A stretch of DNA of 64,000 nucleotides. Origin: Syntrophomonas_B sp035447945 (GTDB taxonomy: Bacteria > Bacillota > Syntrophomonadia > Syntrophomonadales > Syntrophomonadaceae). Numbering within the stretch: the stretch's first letter is position 1; each line of letters begins with the position of its first letter. The notes under the pieces were generated by a model. That model did no database searches. It was not told the origin of the DNA and saw only the letters and a list, made by a program, of their open reading frames with translations. The stretch is from positions 12,048 to 76,047 of the forward strand of contig DAOTHZ010000001.1 of the NCBI GenBank assembly GCA_035447945.1, given 5' to 3'. The position numbers were made by a program, and so were the translations under genes. Shown in pieces: positions 60,368 through 64,000 of this stretch.

Positions 60368-60379
60368 GGAGAAGCGTAT

Positions 60380-61294
60380 ATGTTAATGATTATGGCAGTG
60401 ATTTTTCTAAGTGCCTTCTGTTTGACCTGGGCTGTTTTGGTACGCTTGTTGGCAACCCGCAACCTGATCAGCAGCAGATTGGAAGAATTAAATCGTTATA
60501 CGCCTCAGGCTGATAGGGAGGATGAACTTCAAGTAGCCTTTCATGAAAGAGTACTTCTGCCCATGTTGAAGAAAACATCGTTGTTTACACAGAAGTACAC
60601 TCCGCAGCGACAAAGAGAAAGCATCGAAACTAAACTGTTGGCAGCCGGACACCCTTTTCGTTGGACTGCTGCTGACTTTTTATCTGTGCAGTATTCGACC
60701 GCAGTCGTCCTGGCCATTATGGCAGTGCTGGCCAGCTATTTTTCACATGCAAGTTCAGGTGTACAATATCTGGCTACCATTGGCGGATTTGCAGTCGGTT
60801 ATATGCTGTTGTCGCTGCTGTTAAATTCCATTATTGCCAAACGGCGGACCAATATGGAAAAGGAATTGCCGGATTTACTGGATCTCATGGTTATCAGTAT
60901 CGAAGCGGGACTGGGGTTTGATGCAGCGCTGCAAAGGGTGGTTCAAAAGTCCAAAGGACCATTGTCGCAGGAGTTCAACCAGTGTCTACAGGAAATGCGT
61001 ATGGGCAAGACCCGTAAAGAGGCGCTCAAAGATCTGGTCAGACGTAACGAGGAAGGCGATCTGTCAGCTTTCGTCGGAGCTATCATTCAGGCGGATCAAT
61101 TGGGGGTCAGTGTTGGCAACGTACTGCGCACCCAAGCTGACCAACTGCGGGTCAAGAGGAAGCAGAAGATCGAGGAAAAGGCTATGAAAGCTCCAGTTAA
61201 AATGCTGATTCCCATGGTTTTGTTTATTTTCCCGACGATTTTCCTGATTCTGCTGGGACCGTCCGTTATCCAGATGATGGAGACTTTTAAATGA
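60380..61294 (+). CDS. tadC: Tad pilus inner-membrane protein TadC
   Basis: A 304-residue partner of TadB with four membrane helices and one T2SSF domain (LDLMVISIEAGLGFDAALQRVV, LGVSVGNVLRTQADQLRVKRKQKIEEKAMKAPVKMLIPMVLFIFPTIFLILLGP). The C-terminal block is characteristic of TadC. GGGAGAAG precedes the ATG. Its stop overlaps the next gene by 4 bases. Confidence 0.92.
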   Translation: MLMIMAVIFLSAFCLTWAVLVRLLATRNLISSRLEELNRYTPQADREDELQVAFHERVLLPMLKKTSLFTQKYTPQRQRESIETKLLAAGHPFRWTAADFLSVQYSTAVVLAIMAVLASYFSHASSGVQYLATIGGFAVGYMLLSLLLNSIIAKRRTNMEKELPDLLDLMVISIEAGLGFDAALQRVVQKSKGPLSQEFNQCLQEMRMGKTRKEALKDLVRRNEEGDLSAFVGAIIQADQLGVSVGNVLRTQADQLRVKRKQKIEEKAMKAPVKMLIPMVLFIFPTIFLILLGPSVIQMMETFK

Positions 61295-61707
61295 ACGACA
61301 AACAGTGTTGCCGGGTTATAAACCATGAGAATAAAAGAATAATTGCGCCTGACATTGAAGTCGCCGGAAGCTTTTTTCCCCGCTTGCGCGGTTTATTGGG
61401 AAGGAAAACACTGTCCGCCGGGGAAGGCATGTTGTTGTGGCCTTGTAATGCTATCCATTGTTTTGGCATGCGCTTTCCCATCGATGCGATCTTCCTGGAT
61501 CACCAATATCGGGTAACCCATATAAAGGAAAACCTGACACCATACTCCCTGGCTTCAGATCGGCAGGCAAGCGGAGTGTTGGAACTGAAGGCCGGGGAGA
61601 GCAGAAAGCATGGGCTCAATGTCGGGGATCAATTAATCATCTGTTTTGCAGCGGGTGCAGTTCCCGATAAAGAAGCAAGAGATAAAGAAAAATGCGGTCG
61701 TCGTTGA
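61291..61707 (+). CDS. DUF192-family protein at the end of the tad operon
   Basis: A 138-residue DUF192 protein. The family signature is FPRLRGLLGRKTLSAGEGMLLWPCNAIHCFGMRFPIDAIFLD, then ASGVLELKAGESRKHGLNVGD. DUF192 genes often sit at the end of tad loci, but no biochemical role is established. There is no signal peptide, unlike many longer members. It overlaps tadC by 4 bases, and its stop codon lies within the terminator stem. Confidence 0.88.
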   Translation: MNDKQCCRVINHENKRIIAPDIEVAGSFFPRLRGLLGRKTLSAGEGMLLWPCNAIHCFGMRFPIDAIFLDHQYRVTHIKENLTPYSLASDRQASGVLELKAGESRKHGLNVGDQLIICFAAGAVPDKEARDKEKCGRR

Positions 61708-61720
61708 CCGCATCTCTTCT
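61692..61720. terminator. terminator closing the tad operon
   Basis: ATGCGGTC (61692-61699) and GACCGCAT (61706-61713) form an 8-base stem that overlaps the DUF192 stop. CTCTTCTGT follows. It separates the tad operon from the convergent typA. Confidence 0.65.
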
Positions 61721-61733
61721 GTACAACCCAGTA

Positions 61734-63560
61734 TTAATCCCTGTTTTTACTGCGACTGCCGGAGGCTTTGTCGCGCTCACCCTTATCCAGGATGGTTTTG
61801 CGCAGACGCAATGATTTCGGGGTTACTTCCAGCAGTTCATCATCGCTGATAAACTCGAGACATTTCTCCAGCGACATGTTGACCGGGGTTATCAAACGCA
61901 GCGCATCATCTGCTCCGGATGAACGAGTGTTGGTCAGATGTTTGCGTTTGCAGACATTGACGGTAATGTCAACGTTGCGGGCATTTTCTCCAACAACCAT
62001 GCCGGCATAGACTTCGGTTCCTGCATCAATAAAAAGTATGCCCCTTTCCTGGGCGTTATATAATCCGTAAGTGATCGCTGTGCCGGACTCTGAAGCAATC
62101 AGCGAGCCCCGACTGCGGGTGCTGATGTCTCCTTTATAAGGCTCATAATTATCAAAGGTATGGTTCAAGATCCCGTTGCCTCTGGTGTCAGTCATAAATT
62201 CACTGCGATACCCAATCAGGCCACGGGCAGGGATGAGAAATTCCAGCTTCATCACACTACCGGTACCGTTCAGCATGGTCATCAGTTCCCCTTTGCGTTT
62301 GCCGACCCCTTCAATGACCGTGCCCACAAACTCTTCGGGGACTTCAATAAACAACCTTTCCACCGGTTCATATACTTTGCCGTCCATGTTGCGCAAAATG
62401 ACCTCGGGACGGGTGACGGCAAACTCATACCCTTCCCGGCGCATGGTTTCAATCAAAATGGAAAGATGCAGCTCGCCGCGGCCGGATACCTTAAAACAGT
62501 CCGGTGTTATCTCTTCAACCCGCAGCGAAACATTGGACAATAATTCTCTTTCAAGGCGCTCCCGCAGATGCCGACTGGTAACATAGCTGCCTTCCAGCCC
62601 CGCCATAGGGCTGGTATTGACCACAAAATTCATGGAGATGGTAGGTTCATCAATGTGTAAAAAAGCAATCGGTTCCATCGCATCAGGACTGCACAAGGTG
62701 TCGCCAATGGTGATTTCTTCAATTCCTGAAACAGCCACAATTTCACCGGCCTTGGCCGAAGTAGTCTCAACTTTTTTGAGCCCTTCATAAGAATAAAGGG
62801 TATTGATCTTAACACGGTCCTGTTTGCCTTCCGAATTGCACAAGATAGCTTCCTGGTTTTTATTGATCGTACCATTAAGAATTTTACCTACCCCGATGCG
62901 ACCGACATAGGTATCATAATCAATAGAAGAGATAAAAAGCTGCAAAGGAGCTGCTCCGTCGCCTGCGGGGGCAGGAATTTCATCAATGATCATATCCAGC
63001 AATGGTTTCATATCTTCATTGGGATCATTCATATTAATCTTGGCAAAACCACCTTTGGCTGAAGCAAAAGCGACAGGAAATTCGAGTTGGGATTCATCTG
63101 CGCCAAGATCAATAAAGAGATCCAACAATTCATCCAAGACTTCATCAGGACGGCAATCCGGGCGGTCAATTTTATTGATCACCACAATTGGTTTCAGGCC
63201 AGCTTCGAGCGCTTTTTTTAGTACGAACCGAGTCTGGGGCATAGGGCCTTCAAAAGCATCGACCAGCAGCAAAACCCCGTCAACCATTCTGACGATTCGC
63301 TCAACCTCTCCGCCAAAATCAGCATGGCCAGGCGTGTCAACAATGTTTATTTTAACATCATTATAATAGATACTGGTGTTCTTGGAGAGAATGGTAATGC
63401 CACGTTCTCTTTCCAGATCATTGTTGTCCATTACCCGTTCCGGCACAAATTGACGATCCCGAAATGAACCGCTCTGCTTCAACAGTTTATCAACCAAGGT
63501 TGTTTTGCCATGATCAACATGGGCAATAATAGCGATATTTCTCAGTAACTTTTGAGACAT
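61734..63560 (-). CDS. typA: translational GTPase TypA/BipA
   Basis: A 608-residue ribosome-binding GTPase related to EF-G and LepA, needed for ribosome assembly under stress. The G motifs are AHVDHGKTTL, the switch region ERERGITILSKNT, DTPGHADFGGE and NKIDRPDCRP. The later EF-G-like domains and the TypA-specific C-terminus (SIRK-like region RKTILDKGERDKASGSRSKNRD) are present. The ATG at 63560 has AAAGGG 8 bases upstream. Further in-frame codons upstream have no site. Confidence 0.95.
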   Translation of the reverse strand: MSQKLLRNIAIIAHVDHGKTTLVDKLLKQSGSFRDRQFVPERVMDNNDLERERGITILSKNTSIYYNDVKINIVDTPGHADFGGEVERIVRMVDGVLLLVDAFEGPMPQTRFVLKKALEAGLKPIVVINKIDRPDCRPDEVLDELLDLFIDLGADESQLEFPVAFASAKGGFAKINMNDPNEDMKPLLDMIIDEIPAPAGDGAAPLQLFISSIDYDTYVGRIGVGKILNGTINKNQEAILCNSEGKQDRVKINTLYSYEGLKKVETTSAKAGEIVAVSGIEEITIGDTLCSPDAMEPIAFLHIDEPTISMNFVVNTSPMAGLEGSYVTSRHLRERLERELLSNVSLRVEEITPDCFKVSGRGELHLSILIETMRREGYEFAVTRPEVILRNMDGKVYEPVERLFIEVPEEFVGTVIEGVGKRKGELMTMLNGTGSVMKLEFLIPARGLIGYRSEFMTDTRGNGILNHTFDNYEPYKGDISTRSRGSLIASESGTAITYGLYNAQERGILFIDAGTEVYAGMVVGENARNVDITVNVCKRKHLTNTRSSGADDALRLITPVNMSLEKCLEFISDDELLEVTPKSLRLRKTILDKGERDKASGSRSKNRD

Positions 63561-63682
63561 TTTAAAAACCCTTTCCCAATTAAAATGATTAATTTGTTTA
63601 AAAGCAAAAACTACATTATATAGAAAAAACGAATTTCTGCTGCAGAACGGAAACATTTTCTTCCTACAAAAACAACATTCCT

Positions 63683-63711
63683 ATTATAGCAAGGGGATTT
63701 AATCATTACAA
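63683..63711 (-). promoter_or_regulatory. typA promoter
   Basis: On the minus strand, TTGTAA (-35) and TATAAT (-10) are separated by 17 bases. They lie about 120-150 bases upstream of the typA start. Confidence 0.6.
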
Positions 63712-63926
63712 ATATTATAGAAGTAAAGATGAATCTTAATCAGTATTTCGTGACTGCCATATCGGACGAATATTTATATTCGGCAGTAAATCGTGTCAAA
63801 ATAACGGTGAAATTTTTTCGAATAATGACTGACGAATGAATTGAAAGCAAGGAGCGGCATGCTGCGTATGCCTATAATCAGGACACGTAGCCTGGTGTAC
63901 TAATTCAAAAAAACAACTAAATTACG

Positions 63927-63955
63927 TTGACAGTTGTCGAATAGGATGATAATAT
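63927..63955 (+). promoter_or_regulatory. near-consensus promoter facing out of the window
   Basis: TTGACA (63927-63932) and TAATAT (63950-63955) are spaced exactly 17 bases apart. The following leader contains a CTTGCGC/GCGCGAG hairpin at about 63960-63983. Strength and a structured leader suggest a highly expressed gene, perhaps a stable RNA operon, but none is visible here. Confidence 0.65.
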
Positions 63956-64000
63956 AACTCTTGCGCGGAACGAGAGGGAAGCGCGAGGATCTTGATAAAA

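Larger units (their letters stand above)
63561..64000. other. intergenic region at the right edge, 440 bases, two outward promoters
   Basis: It holds the typA promoter (minus), a plus-strand promoter at the far right, and a GGCATGC/GTATGCC hairpin at about 63856-63872 between them. I see no tRNA or protein gene. The gene served by the plus promoter is outside the window. Confidence 0.6.

Noticed and set aside
63840..63925. A tRNA or rRNA gene at the right end
   Set aside because: The short hairpin does not fold as a cloverleaf, and there is no TTCRANNC T-loop or 16S-start sequence.

Overview
The window looks like a chromosomal segment of an anaerobic, monoderm Clostridia-type Firmicute (Peptococcaceae, Desulfotomaculia or Syntrophomonadia-like). 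The evidence is CIRCE-controlled groESL, strong Shine-Dalgarno sites with many TTG and GTG starts, intrinsic terminators, a mazEF pair behind alr, a MEDS-domain sensor kinase, and a membrane iron-sulfur protein of the kind that carries electrons from acyl-CoA/ETF to menaquinone. A Flp/Tad pilus locus has no secretin. I recognise no rRNA or tRNA gene, CRISPR array or insertion sequence. The base composition looks moderate, but I did not compute it. Species cannot be fixed from the sequence alone.

Layout. 1-2.6 kb (minus): a GH3-type adenylate-forming enzyme cut by the window edge, with two methyltransferases. 2.9-4.8 kb (minus): a QueG-like Fe-S protein and a Fur-family regulator. 4.9-13.8 kb (mostly plus): cca, a thioesterase, cheW, acpS, nnr, a CBS protein, alr, mazEF, a C26 peptidase and an amidohydrolase. 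14-19.5 kb: a PAS/GAF/HD-GYP c-di-GMP phosphodiesterase, a GH18 protein, and a LysR regulator divergent from dapA. 19.7-24.6 kb: uracil-DNA glycosylase, the t6A block tsaE-tsaB-rimI-tsaD, lgt and 5-formyl-THF cyclo-ligase. 24.6-26.1 kb (minus): nfeD and an SPFH protein. 26.3-29 kb: a molybdenum-cofactor operon led by a 57-residue Cys-tailed protein. 29-33.7 kb: groESL, glnA and a membrane-anchored unknown. 33.9-38.9 kb: an EMO-type Fe-S membrane protein, VOC and ferritin-like proteins, and pepF.

38.9-51.8 kb is a carbohydrate region. It holds a 1176-residue protein that joins a glycosyltransferase-like N-terminus to a GH130 phosphorylase-like C-terminus. TopB and an orphan sensor kinase follow. 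A minus-strand operon then encodes GDP-mannose pyrophosphorylase, phosphomannomutase, a GT4 glycosyltransferase and an (alpha/alpha)6-type protein. Together these could make and phosphorolyse a mannose polymer. This is my leading candidate for an undescribed system.

53.4-61.7 kb is a Flp/Tad pilus operon (flp, prepilin peptidase, two TadE/G-type proteins, cpaB, cpaE, tadA, tadB, tadC, DUF192). Ahead of it are a good sigma-A-type promoter, two tandem GEMM-I (c-di-GMP-I) riboswitch aptamers and an intrinsic terminator. With the HD-GYP protein at 14 kb, this gives a plausible c-di-GMP control circuit for pili. The window ends with typA (minus) and a near-consensus outward-facing promoter whose gene lies beyond the right edge.
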